Source of the DNA: Nissolia schottii
Taxonomy: Eukaryota > Streptophyta > Magnoliopsida > Fabales > Fabaceae
DNA: 64,000 nucleotides
Direction of reading: 5' to 3'
Assembly (NCBI GenBank): GCA_003254905.1
Contig: QANU01076285.1
Span: 687,175 to 751,174 of the forward strand
Below are positions 35,452-46,360 of the stretch, piece by piece; within the stretch, counting starts at the first letter, position 1, and the number at the start of each line of letters is the position of its first letter. The notes under the pieces are model-generated. The model did not search any database, was not told the DNA's origin, and saw only the letters and a list, made by a program, of their open reading frames with translations. Position numbers and translations under genes: made by a program.

Positions 35452-38400
35452 GGCAAGCACGCGTAAGCCACCATTATCTTCAATACTCATTATTGTTTGA
35501 ACACATTCATATAAAATGGCATTCCCAGCAACTTTATTAGACTCGGTCTTCGTAGCCACCTATAATAAATAGAAAGATTAAAATTATCAACCTAAAAATT
35601 CAGAAAAGATGGCCACTTAAAAAAATTAAAGCTCATCCACTCATTTACCTGTGAAACATAGATTTTGTAAACAATAAATAATCCAAAGAATACAGAAGTG
35701 AATTATCTATATCTTGATTACTCCAGAAACTGGCTAACTCTATTTACAAAATCATTTTTTTGGCCAGTTAAAATGTTGGAGCATCCAATAGTAACCAAAT
35801 CATACATATATAATTAAAGCACAAATATTTGACTAGTCCCTTCCAAAAAATAAACCCCATTTATTATAGTACACTTTTTTTTTTATACCAAGTCTAAGAG
35901 CCCTGCCTATTGCTTGCAACCTTCCTCATAATTCGTCGAAGCATTAGACAGAAGACATACAGCTAAAATTACATTAGTCAAAAAGAAAATCCAACTTCTC
36001 TACTGGTCTTCTATTTCACATATGCACAGATACTAGGCAGTCCTGCTGCAATTCTTGATTTTTTCTTGTTCCTTGATGTATCAAGTTGAAATCATATGGC
36101 AGATAGCCTAAATCAAATTGCAGGCACGCAAGTAGAAAAGATACCCTAAAGGCTAAAACCATGTGGTTTTCAACATACAAGGTCGTCAACAGAGCCATGT
36201 AGAAAATAGAAATAACCCAATTATTGCAGAAGAGCAATGTAATAATATTATGCCATGCATACGCAACTGACCTGGGCAAGTATGTCATTCATAGAGTCGC
36301 TAGCATCAGCATCACCTTCGCCCAACACTCGCAAAAGTTTAAGCAATCTGATATGGAGAAAAGGGTCTGTGATGCCAGCAATATCATACTCTGGTGAATA
36401 AGGACTGTTTGCTAGATCTCTTAGAGTTCTGACCAAACCATCTGTGCATTTCTGTAATAATTGTTGAATGAATATTTCGTTACAACAAAAGCTGCCCGCA
36501 ATTGAAGCTTGCAAAAGAGTTTTTCACATGAAAATGCCATCTTCAGAGCTAAACTTTGGCATCATAAATTGCATATATGAACCTTGTTTATATGCCTTCA
36601 TATAAGCACATAATATTTATACCAAAATAGGTTTGCTTGCAAAAACTAACACATGCCATCCCCCCTAGAAATTGTAAGCAAATCTTTGAAAGCATGAATT
36701 CACAAACAACATAATAGCTTCCGAAAAACAAAAAAGGTTAAACACTAATTAAAATTAAACAAAATTACAAAATCATATTTCACATTTTGCAAGGCAGTTT
36801 CTGCGCAAATCCCATATAATAGAAAATAACTTCATTAATTTTCTCACACTTGTCATGAAATAAATTCAAGAACGCATGGACACTAACTCACTAATACCAA
36901 GACTGCAGAGATACATACATATATATAGGATAGATAGATAGATGGATGGATGGATAGATAGATAAATTTATTTTGAAGCACAGAATGATTTTGCAATCCT
37001 AAGTCCATGGTTGATAAGTTTACTTCATGTATATCACAAGTGGGTTCTAGGGAAAAGTGCATACTATATGATAGCCAATGCACAAGAAAGATGAAGAATT
37101 ACCTTTCTAATATGTTCAAGAGCTTCTGTGCTAATTTTACACAGATCTGTACAAAGCTGAACTCCAGTGATCAAAACTCCATGATGTTTCTCCCGAAGTA
37201 AGGAAGTAGCCGGATTGATAAAATTTTCAGCCAAGTCTGGAACTTTCTTTAGGATCCTTATAGAGCATAATGCTGCCTATATAACAGTAGTATAGTTAAT
37301 TTACAAGAATGAACAATGATAACTCAAGTAGTTAAACACAAAGCGAAATGTTTTGTTTTTCAATAACATAAACATTGAAATACATTGAATAGTTACAACT
37401 AGTTAGTAAATGGAAGTAGGGTAGATAGGCGGATCATGAAACATTGACAATTAACATTAGGCTTCGGGACCAACTTGATGAATGCTAGGAGCTTACAAGG
37501 ATGTTTTTAGGCAGACTTCCACTGAAAATAACAGAATGGAGGAAAAAAGAAACAAATAAACAACATAAATTTTTTTTTTTTTGCAGGTAATATAAGAAAC
37601 AAGTGATAACTATATCCATCAAATTCTTCATATTCAATCACAGCAACAAATTTGGTATTATAAGATCATGTGTGATTTACTGATTGTACGACCCAAAATA
37701 AAATTTTTTTTATGACAGATAGCTGCAGCAAAGACCACCATAAGGTAAGTGTTATTAACATAGCATCACATAAAGAAAGGGCAGACTTTTTAAATGGGAA
37801 TTCCCAACATAAAACATCATTGTCGATGTGCAATAGAATAACTCCCTTAAGTCAAATATAATTGAAAATTTTTAATTAATAAAGGCACAATTCCTTGAAT
37901 GGATGAACCTGACTGAAAATCCACATTTCCGGAAACACCAAAACAGAACAGGCATCTGCATTTGACTAAGAGCTTGTACCTACGGAATTATATGTCTTTC
38001 TATTCTTTACATAATGGGAATGTTGGGTAGATTCAAACTGTCTCTTGATTCCTCTTAACTATTTAAAAACTTCAGTAATCACACAAATATGGAGGCAAGT
38101 AACTTTACTATTGTACAAGCCTAGAAGGACCTGAAGCATGCCATTGTCTCAAATGTCATCCAAATCTAAATTTTAGAAGAACCATAGTCTAATCTTTATT
38201 GGTTGACAGATGCTTGTAAGAAAATTCTTTAAAGCTCATGAAGCAAACATCAAACAACAACTAAGCCTTTTCCCCACGCCCATTTCATGAAACAAACATC
38301 ATTACAAGAAATTACGAAACATGAACATGTAACAAGCTATTATCTTGGAGAATAATAGCAGAGCAGTTCCAAAACTAGTCACTTTAAGTAAAGAGAAATA

Positions 38401-40494
38401 AGTTATAGTCACTACATAGAAGATACTGCTTACCATGAATCCATTTAGTATTCATGGCCTATTCTTCCACAGTATATAACACAAACCAATATATGTATGA
38501 AATTTAAATGTTCGAGAATAGATAAAAACTATGAACTACATTTAAGTATGTGAGAAAAGTTACCTTCTTCCGAATATTTGGATCACGAAATTGCAGCAAT
38601 CTCTCAACCTCTGGCGCAAGATCACGAGCCATTTCCGCTGAACAAATATTTCCTAAAGCACAAAGTGCTAGTCCCACTATATACTGGTTTGTGTGATTAA
38701 GATCTCTGTGATTCAGTTAAGGCTCTGCTATAAACCATAATTGATATCTTTCCCACATTTCGTTTCAGTAAAAGATCAATGTCAATAGAAAATTTATAAA
38801 GAGGAACGTAAAAGTTAGGGAAAAAATGCAGATAAAACTTTTGACTAGAAATAGGATACTGTTTTAAAGAATTGGTGACCAACATTAGAACTTCTTGTCT
38901 TTCATCAAGAAGCAACATGAGGCCAAGGTAACCTATTCTCTTCTCGGGAAATCCGGGAGATGCTATCAACTTGAGGCACTCCATTTGACCAAAATGTGTG
39001 GGGTAGCCAAGCATGTGGATAAACATTAGCTTAGCTAGATTCCGATGCCTATAATCTTGATCATTTTCATTTATTGCAGCACGAATAGCAGCACATTCTT
39101 TTCTTACAACAGCACGCTCTTCTGCAGCAGTCTTGCAAGCACGTATGGCCCGAATCATGTCCCTACAAGTTATGATATAAAGCAGATTAGTAAAAGATAT
39201 TGAGTATAACTTTTTTTTATGGGAAAGATATTGAGTATAATTAAAATCGAATTGAAACATTAATCATTTATGATCTTTGCAACTTCCAATCAAAATTGGC
39301 AATATGTTAACCATATCTGATTCTTGCAAAACTTTTGTTTTTGAAATACAAAAGTCAACCACAAATACGCAAAGACAAACACATACACAGCTTGTAATTT
39401 CACTTATTGAATGTGATGTTTTATCTCAAAGAGATAAAGTTAGAATATAATGTAAGGGCAAGAGATTCTCTCACTACTAATAACCATGCAAACTTATAAA
39501 GACTGCTACCAGCAAAGTATAATGCACCGCTCCCAAGATCAACTAAACATGTAGAAAAAAGCTTTGAATTATTTAGGGGACCCTAGACCGGCTGCTTGTT
39601 GCAATTAATACCACAGGGTGTTAATTTCCAAATTCATTGCTTCTCCTTAGAAATAATGACATTAAAAATTTCTGCTTTCTAGTTATTCTTAATCATCTGT
39701 GTTCAAATTTTGTAATTCATCACACTATCATCAACACCATCAGTTCCATCTGATTGGTTGTGGTACTTAATAGGGATAACATCAGCAACATTCTGCCGAC
39801 AAGGGAGCCAAATAAAGATCTAAATAAAACACAAGTCATTCACTCTTATGATCCTCAACCACATGAGTAGTGACTCACAGCTTTCAGCTGCTTATAATGG
39901 AACTACATGCCCTGCCCAGACGCTTTTAAGCCAAACAAAGGATTTTTTTCCTAAAGATAGGAAGAGATTAATGCCATTGCACCATTTAAATGGTTTTTTG
40001 AAACATGGGAAAGAACCTCTGAAGATGTGCAATGTTCATTTTCAGTTCAGTGCTTCATACCAGAGTGAAATCAATGACAGTGTATGCTTCAGGCAAGGCT
40101 AACATTTCAATGTCAGATTCAGATACTCTGAGTAAACTCCACCCCAGCTAAGCAAATCAAAAACCCAATTCTCATCTAATATCACTAATTTCAGCTAACC
40201 CAACTTCACGAATAACCCAAATACCACAAAATAAAAAAAATAATAATAAATAATTAAAAAAAGAGCAATAAATAACAATTAAGCCTAAATCCGAACTTGA
40301 ATATAATCATCAACCAAGGATTTTCCGAAACACAAAGTCCTTTTCTGCTAGTAGCTGAAAAACCAGCATTTGAACAGTGTGTGTGCCAATTTCGCGTGCA
40401 ATTGATCCAATTCGAACCGAACACGGAAGAGAAAGAGAAGGAGGATTCGATTGCTGACTCACCTCAAACGCGTCCCTGAAGAGAAGGGATTCAT
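27105..40494 (-). CDS. AP-1 clathrin adaptor complex, gamma-adaptin subunit
   Basis: Large subunit of AP-1, which sorts cargo into clathrin vesicles at the trans-Golgi/endosome. Eighteen exons (40463-40494, 38860-39162, 38564-38705, 37103-37276, 36272-36451, 35405-35559, 33606-33696, 33351-33514, 32537-32591, 31018-31140, 30829-30924, 30030-30157, 29801-29905, 29442-29698, 28673-28909, 28409-28584, 27870-27974, 27105-27200) have GT-AG borders and join in frame to 872 residues, the usual length. The 32-bp first exon encodes [11 protein letters not shown]. The helical trunk (about 12-600) includes [20 protein letters not shown] and [20 protein letters not shown]. The hinge (about 600-747) carries clathrin/accessory-type motifs [22 protein letters not shown] and [10 protein letters not shown]. 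The ear domain (about 750-872) ends in [12 protein letters not shown]. Nothing looks broken. Introns carry several transposons. Exon borders are by eye. Confidence 0.96.
27564..27735. mobile_element. MITE in AP-1 gamma intron 17
   Basis: 172 bp with inverted ends: left GGGTTTTGCTAACAAGTGCC, right on the minus strand GGGTTAAGCTAACAAGTGC. Flanks ATATAACAA and TGACAACAA share 6 of 9 bases, so a decayed 9-bp Mutator-type duplication is possible but not proven. Each arm also has a secondary inverted CACTTGTTAA. Confidence 0.6.
29109..29237. mobile_element. Possible small MITE in AP-1 gamma intron 14
   Basis: Left end TTAATAGTGTTTGGTTTTCAG-like, right end on the minus strand TTAGTGCATGTTTGGAAAACTGG-like. 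The shared GTTTGG...TTTTC core in inverted orientation suggests a short foldback. No clean duplication. Confidence 0.4.
31408..32253. mobile_element. Non-autonomous hAT-like element in AP-1 gamma intron 9
   Basis: 846 bp. The ends are ATGGTTATTGAATCGCA (left) and ATAGTGTTATCGAATCGCA (right, minus strand). It is flanked by TGAAGATC (31400-31407) and TGAAGATT (32254-32261), an 8-bp duplication with one change, the hAT length. The right subterminal 150 bp is an array of CACGATTC(C/T)GAAT and CACAATTC variants, with relatives near the left end (GAATCGTGAATC). The centre contains a GC-richer segment without a recognisable domain (31830-32090). Confidence 0.7.
33741..33911. repeat. Tandem duplication of about 89 bp in AP-1 gamma intron 6
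   Basis: TGGGCAATCACAAACAAA through GGACCT(A/C)A(G/A)...AACACAAGA occurs at 33741 and again at 33830, with small indels in the A-rich part. Confidence 0.8.
34694..34732. repeat. CA-rich microsatellite in AP-1 gamma intron 6
   Basis: Interrupted (CA)n with CG variants. Confidence 0.85.
34862..35239. mobile_element. hAT-type MITE in AP-1 gamma intron 6
   Basis: 378 bp beginning CTATGAAGCACAGATACG and ending TGCTTCATAG (minus strand CTATGAAGCATGGGTGCG). A perfect 8-bp duplication ATGGAGAA lies on both sides (34854-34861 and 35240-35247). The subterminal regions repeat CCGTGTC and GGATACG motifs in both orientations. The centre is AT-rich and non-coding. Confidence 0.85.
36928..36964. repeat. 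GATA/GATG microsatellite in AP-1 gamma intron 4
   Basis: A run of GATA units interrupted by three GATG units. Confidence 0.9.
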
Positions 40495-40983
40495 GGTTGA
40501 TTGCTCAATCGGGATCCAATTGCGAAAGTAGAGACGAGATCAATCGGGTCGAGAACCCGGTCCTGGAAACGGAGATCCGAATCGGCGATAAGAAGAAGAA
40601 GAAAAAGAAAAGGGTGAAGCGAGAGAAAGAAAGAAAGATTCGGATCTGAGATGAAGGAAGTGTGAGTTTTCTCTGTAAATTTCAGGGGAAACAACTCAAG
40701 CAGGAACACCACCCCCTCTTCTCTATTCTATTCTATTTTTCTTTCTTTCTTCCACTTTATTACAACCATTTTACGATTTGAAGTAACGTTTGTTTTTGTT
40801 ATATCTCTGAGTTTATGCTGTTAATGGAAAATAAAAAGGATATATACCGTTTAAATTAACTTTGAAAAAAAAAAAAACTTTTTTTTTTTACTAAATTATT
40901 TTAACATAATTTTTTAAAGAATTTTATTTTGAATTTGTACATACTTTTACTTTTAACAATAAGCTTCAACATGGTTTTGGAAC
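40495..40983 (-). promoter_or_regulatory. 5' leader and proximal promoter region of AP-1 gamma
   Basis: Upstream of the start codon (minus strand) lies pyrimidine-rich DNA up to about 40755 (CTTTCTTTCTTCC-like), then strongly AT-rich sequence. This fits a housekeeping-type plant leader and promoter. No clear TATA box or transcription start can be assigned. Confidence 0.45.
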
Positions 40984-41597
40984 ATGACCCTTGAAGGTTA
41001 TTTTGATCATATATTTCACCATACTTGGCATTGAGTTCATATGAAAGTAGAGTTGAAGAGTTTTCCAAATCATCAGACAAGAAATGAATAAGTTATGTCT
41101 ATTTAAAATTGCTACTATGAAACTAAAACAAAGAACCGATTTTCTTATTTCAACGAATTGATTCAATTTGCGTTAGAAGTTCAAAATTCAAATTTTGAAC
41201 GAAGAATTGATTTACTAATGTTAATGAATCAATTCATGAGAATCAACAAGTGTAAAAATCATCCAATTCTTATCAGATTTGATTGACTCAATCCCATAAT
41301 GGCCATATCATTCCTAGACCCTATAAATAACACTATGGAGCACAAATTAGGATTTGTTGATGAACCAAAATTCACTTTTGGAACTCATATTTCTCATCTT
41401 ATGATCATGTTCATACTCTTCCTCAAGGTTCATTTGGAAATATCATTGAAAGATCAAAGATTTCATCTACTCTGTTGAGAGGGTAATTTTGTTGGAGAAA
41501 GGTTATTAAAATCTTTCATATAGTTGAGAAAGGTTTTTGAGAATCATCATTTAAAGAGAGAAATTTCCAAACTTAATTGTTATATCCACTCTTCGAA
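40984..41597. repeat. LTR-like dispersed repeat, copy B
   Basis: Same orientation as copy A (15143-15780) and collinear with it: GTTATTTT.GA..ATAT, CATATGAAAGTAGA, AATTCAAATTTTGAA, ATGGCCATAT, CTATAAATA, CTCAAGGTTCATTTGGA and CCAAACTTAATT.TTATATCC. It stops near 41597, where copy A continues. No termini or target duplication identified. Confidence 0.6.
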
Positions 41598-41950
41598 GCT
41601 TCCATGCATGAATTTTAAGTATTACATTTAATGTAAGAGTTATATAAGATCCTACGCCTGGTTTTAGAAAATTTGTGAGTTGCAAGAGTAGTCTTATGAA
41701 CTATATATTAAAAATTTTAAACAATCTCAAACAAGAAATTCAATTGAGTTATCAACACTAGCGAGGAAGACAAAGGGCAAACTTTTATATTTCTTAAATA
41801 GCTCAAAATCCAACGTGAGATTGGTCAAAGTGATAAATGTCTTGAGTCCTTAAAGGTCTTGAGTTTGAGCTATGAAAATGTAAAAGTTCCTTGCAGACTT
41901 GCAGTGAGACCCCCTAACTCCTTCAAAGGCCTTAATTAGGTGGAGTCCAT

Positions 41951-42447
41951 AGGGGTGTACATCAGACGATTCGAGTCAAATTTTTTTTGGAGGACCCACC
42001 TAATAGACCAACCTAACGATTTGTTGGATGAGTCGGGTTGTATGATTTTGAATGGGTGACCCTTCTTGACTCAATTAGTTAGGTTAGGCGAGTCGAGTAG
42101 GTCAATGAGTGATTAGGGTGTATTTTTTTTTAGATTTTTTTAGATTTTAGGATTTTTCCAAAAATTTTGTATAGGAGTTTCTTTCTTTTTTTTTTTGGAG
42201 GGCTTTGGCCATTTTTTGAGTTGAGTTGGAGAGTTATTTTTTGTCAGGGGTGAGGGGTGGGGGTATTAGGCTAGGTAGCATTAGGTAAAAGAAAAAATAA
42301 AAAAGGACCTAGGTCGAATGGGTGGGTCAGCTGGGTTTCATAATTCAATAACCCACCACCTAACCGACAAAGCATCGGGTGACTCAATTCCCGCAATCAA
42401 GCGAGTTTGACAGGTTCAACAAATCGACTAACCTAATGTACACCCCT
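41951..42447. mobile_element. hAT-like MITE between the AP-1 gamma and NHL genes
   Basis: About 497 bp. The left end is AGGGGTGTACATCAGACGAT, the right end on the minus strand AGGGGTGTACATTAGGTTAG. Subterminal regions carry GGTTGG/GAGTCGGGT-like repeats. The flanking octamers AGTCCATA and AATCCAAA match at 6 of 8 positions, so the duplication, if real, is decayed. Confidence 0.6.
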
Positions 42448-43065
42448 AATCCAAAAGCCAGTGATTCCACCAAGACAAAAAAACAAAAAAAAAAACAAAA
42501 AAAGCCAATATCCATATGCCACCTAACCCCAACTAATTTAATTAAATTTCAAATCAACTAAATGGAAATGAAAAATTCTTAACATACTAGTTTTTTTAAT
42601 CACAACTCAAATCTAAAATTACACAAGTGTTGAACAACTTAAATCAACCATTCAACGAATATTTTAACACCATACTTTAACTTACATTAGCAATCTCAAG
42701 GTAAAAATTTTAGAGAACCGATTTTGTTGGAATTAATTGTATTTGTACAAGAACAAGAGGCAAAAGGGTAATGAAAACACTGATTGAAGAAAAATAAAAT
42801 ACAATTATATACCACCAGAATAGAAAGCCAAAATTTCTTGGTCTTACTCTCAAATGATGGCCAATTAGCTATGACACAAGAGTGACCTATAATTTGGCAA
42901 AAGTGAATACACAGTTCATATTCTCATGATCAACTTCTCCTTACTGTGATCCCACAGTTTAGAGGGAATCATTATATTTCCTGTACTTGATTTCACCCTC
43001 TCCTCTATAATTTAAGCTTGGATTGGGTTTCATTATAACTAATCTCCCTGATTATATATATACAC
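42448..43065. other. 3' flank of the NHL gene
   Basis: No other gene. It probably contains the 3' untranslated region of the minus-strand NHL gene. Confidence 0.45.
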
Positions 43066-46030
43066 TCAATACTTGTTGATATAACCCATGGAATTCATTC
43101 GAGGCCGAAAATTGTTATGATCGTACAGAGAGTCACCATAATTCACAGGCTTGATAACTACAGACTCCTGCTTCCCATTCTGCTCCTGCACTGACCCAAA
43201 CACTACCTCATTGGTTGCCTCATGGCTTTGCTCGTAGTAAGTGTGAGGGATTGATGAATGGTACTGATGGCGATGATGATGTTTTTGTTGATGCTGCTGC
43301 TGATGTTGCTGCAGATGATCTCCTTCCCATCCGCTATAGAATGCTCGGCTTTGCCACAGTTGCTGCATCTTTTCTGCGTCCTTTGACATGAAAGGGTATG
43401 TTTTCCGAGGGGTTGGGGCTCTTGTGTCAATAGAAGGTGGCTCATCTTCTTCTGGAATCACAAAGCTTTCTTGCAAAGGCCAAGTGTTTACTTGCTTTTG
43501 AGGTTGCTGGAACATTGGTTGGATTTGAAATTGGTGGCTGTGTGGTTTTTTCCTGAAACCAGGAAATAACCCTCCCATTATCTCCACAAAAGATGCCCCG
43601 GTGTCAGCAAGAAGCTTCCCAATGGATCCAAAGAAACCTTCCTCTTGCTTATAGGGTTCATCTTCAGATGGAATTAAAGGAGGCCTGGCATATTTCAAGG
43701 GCTTTTGATATGGACTTGATGAGATGTCAGACATTGCTTGACCCTGAGCCTACAAAAGCATGAGATGAATTCTTGATATCTACTGCATCTAGATTTATTC
43801 AAAAATGGAGAATCATATATATTTTTTTACCATAACATTTAGTATAATGCATCAGAAGACAAAAGACAAGTCTATGCAGTAATCAGTAATCAGTAATCAG
43901 TAATCACTCACATCGTGAGATGATACAATCGCACCAAGTCTCCGCTGGAGCAATGCTAGCATGTAGCCAAAGAAACCAGCCGCAACAAGCATTGCAATTC
44001 CTGCAAATCAAAGTAAATCACTCTTAATATGCAACTAAGAATTTCAAGAGAGACTCTAGGTCAATTTAGTTTACCAAGTGGAAATCCACTTCCATATTGA
44101 TAAGCACAGTCATCAAAGTGAAGCTGGATCTCCCTGATGGCTTGGTTTCCTCTGTCTATGACGAGAATGGAACAACTACTTCCAACATAAACCACATCAA
44201 AGTCATCAGAAAATTTAGCCTCTTCACTTGGCCCATCAACATGGCCACCTCCACGACTCAGTTTTCCTCCAGCAATAGTTGTTACCCCTGAAACAGAAAT
44301 CTTAATTCAATAGAAAGTTCCCAACTCTGACTCTAATGCAAGAATTATAACAGTTTTATAATCAAAGATTATTTAACCTACAGGGCACAGGCTACAGCGC
44401 CAGTAGAAGTACACGGGACTTGTAAGTTGTCTTACTTGTCTAGAATGTTTAACAAGGGAAAGTTTTATATGTTATCATTTTAGGTATCCTATACACAGAC
44501 TCAACTGAAAAAGGGCCTAGGTAAGGTAGTGTTATTAAAAGTATAACTAACATAATGTCTACCTGAGTTGCTAATTTTCCTAATTGCCATATTCATAGTA
44601 TCTGCAACATAGATATTTCCCCGGTCATCAACCGTTACCCCCTTTGGATTGTTCATCCTAGCCTCCCTAAGTTTCCCATCAACATGTCCAGAATACCCTT
44701 CAGCAGATCCTGCCACCAGCTTCGGTCTGCTATCTGCAGAATTGCAAAGCAAATGCTATTTTTACATGTAGAAAGTGTACGCATAAATGGATTACAGTCA
44801 TACAACAAACAAAAGGAGTTCAAAATGCATTACAGTTATCAAATATACATGGTACATCTTCATTAAGCAAGAACTAAAGTGATATGATATCATGCTTGGT
44901 GAATGGCCCATTGAAACTTTTGATGCATCTTGCTTCAATTGATGACACCAGAATATCGTAAAATGTTATAATGGTTGCACCAATTTAAGATGTTGGAGTG
45001 GAGAATGTTGGGATTAGCAACAAGAATTACATGAAAACTATATAGTACAGTTCAAATTACACAAAAAAGGACTACGAATAATGACTGTTCTAAACAATGC
45101 TGCAATTAGAAGTTTGCAAGAAAATCTGAACAGAATGCTTTGGTGAGATAGTAAGCAAAACATGACAACTTTACACTGCAAGAAATTCAGGGTTTACTGC
45201 CTAAAACAACACAGTTTAATAGCTCAAAATTTCCAAATTCAGAGTGAGTTCAATTCCATGTAAACATTAGCCCAAGTGACACAACGAAGGGATCAAAAAA
45301 GTCAAAAAAATTACTTTATCAAGTTTTCAAACCATGCCAAGGGCATATGAAGTGCAATTCCCCAGAGCAAAATCAAGCCTATAACCTCCAACACATTATC
45401 CTGATTTTACAAGAATAAAAAATAGAGTGAATTTTGGCCAATCAGTGAGATCATAAGCTAATGCTACTGCCACATTGGCTCACTTACACAAAGAAAGCGA
45501 CGATGAAATCCTATAAACGTTACTATTAGCCGAATCCAGAATCAGAAGCTCCCCATTAGGCAACACCTCAACAGCATAAGGCTCAATCCCAAGCTTGCTT
45601 CCATCAAACACCGTTTCCACAGAGTAACCACTCTCAAACTTCATCATCGACTTCTTCACAGAAATCCCTACCATAATCAACACTGAACAAAATCAACATT
45701 CCAATCCCAAATCACCGAAAAATAAAAAGAAAAATACAAGCAGCATTATCGATTGCCATAGATCCAAACCCGTTTTGGTGGTTGCTTTGAGCGACCAAAC
45801 CCATTTGGTGAAAGCAGGCACGGCATTAGAGAGAAAGCGATTGACAACCTCTGCAGAAAGGTTCAAATTTTGACGTAAAAATCAGAACTTGGGATTAAAA
45901 ACAAATGGAAGAAAGGGTGAACAAAAAGGGGGATTAACTTACTTGAAGATGAAGTAGTGGATGGTGCGGCCAAGGCATCACCAAGAAGAATAAGCAGAGT
46001 GAGGAGCAGCGCCAAATGGAGCTTACCCAT
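43066..46030 (-). CDS. NHL-repeat protein, secreted/single-pass membrane, plant type
   Basis: Seven exons (45943-46030, 45770-45850, 45488-45667, 44563-44733, 44075-44287, 43912-44000, 43066-43749) with GT-AG borders join in frame to 501 residues. An N-terminal signal peptide (LHLALLLTLLILLGDALA) is followed by the SMMKFESGYSVETVFDGSKLGIEPY block of this plant family. NHL beta-propeller units lie at about 84-112 (VLPNGELLILDSANSNVYRIS) and 144-172 (NPKGVTVDDRGNIYVADTMN), with more toward 230. A membrane helix lies at about 246-262 (IAMLVAAGFFGYMLALL), leaving a long C-terminal tail with YARPPLIPSEDE and GGLFPGFRKK. NHL propellers bind proteins or RNA; no enzymatic residues are visible and the role is unknown. 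The tail holds a histidine/glutamine-rich run near residues 420-435. The start was chosen because it gives the signal peptide and a GT-AG-consistent first exon. Confidence 0.92.
43877..43904. repeat. Four 7-bp tandem repeats at an intron start in the NHL gene
   Basis: CAGTAAT repeated four times (minus strand ATTACTG). It begins a few bases inside intron 6, directly after the donor site at 43910-43911. Confidence 0.9.
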
Positions 46031-46217
46031 TTTTGAATGAAGCTTCCTGCAATGGCTTCTTCTGGAGCTGGAAAATGCAAGCTCTTAGAATTGGAGGGAA
46101 AAAACCCTAATTCATGTAGCTTGGAGCAGGGGCGAAAAAAGGTGATTCTTTTTTTGTTTGTTTGAATTTTTCTGGGGTTATGGGGTTGTTGGCAGAAACC
46201 AAAAACTGGAAATTTTT

Positions 46218-46360
46218 TGTGTGTGTGAGTGAGTGAGTGTGTGTGAGAGTGAAGTGAAGGGAAAAGGGGAGAGAAAAGGCAAAAGGAGACAAGCAAAAAA
46301 AAGGGGGAAAGGAAAGGGGGAACTGGTGGGCCACAGAGTGAGAGAGAGAGAGAGAGAGAA
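46218..46360. repeat. GT/GAGT and GA simple repeats upstream of the NHL gene
   Basis: GTGTGTGTGAGTGAGTGAGTG-type sequence (46218-46250) and a (GA)n run (about 46338-46359), probably in the leader or proximal promoter. On the transcribed strand this is CT-rich, common in plant leaders. Confidence 0.85.
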
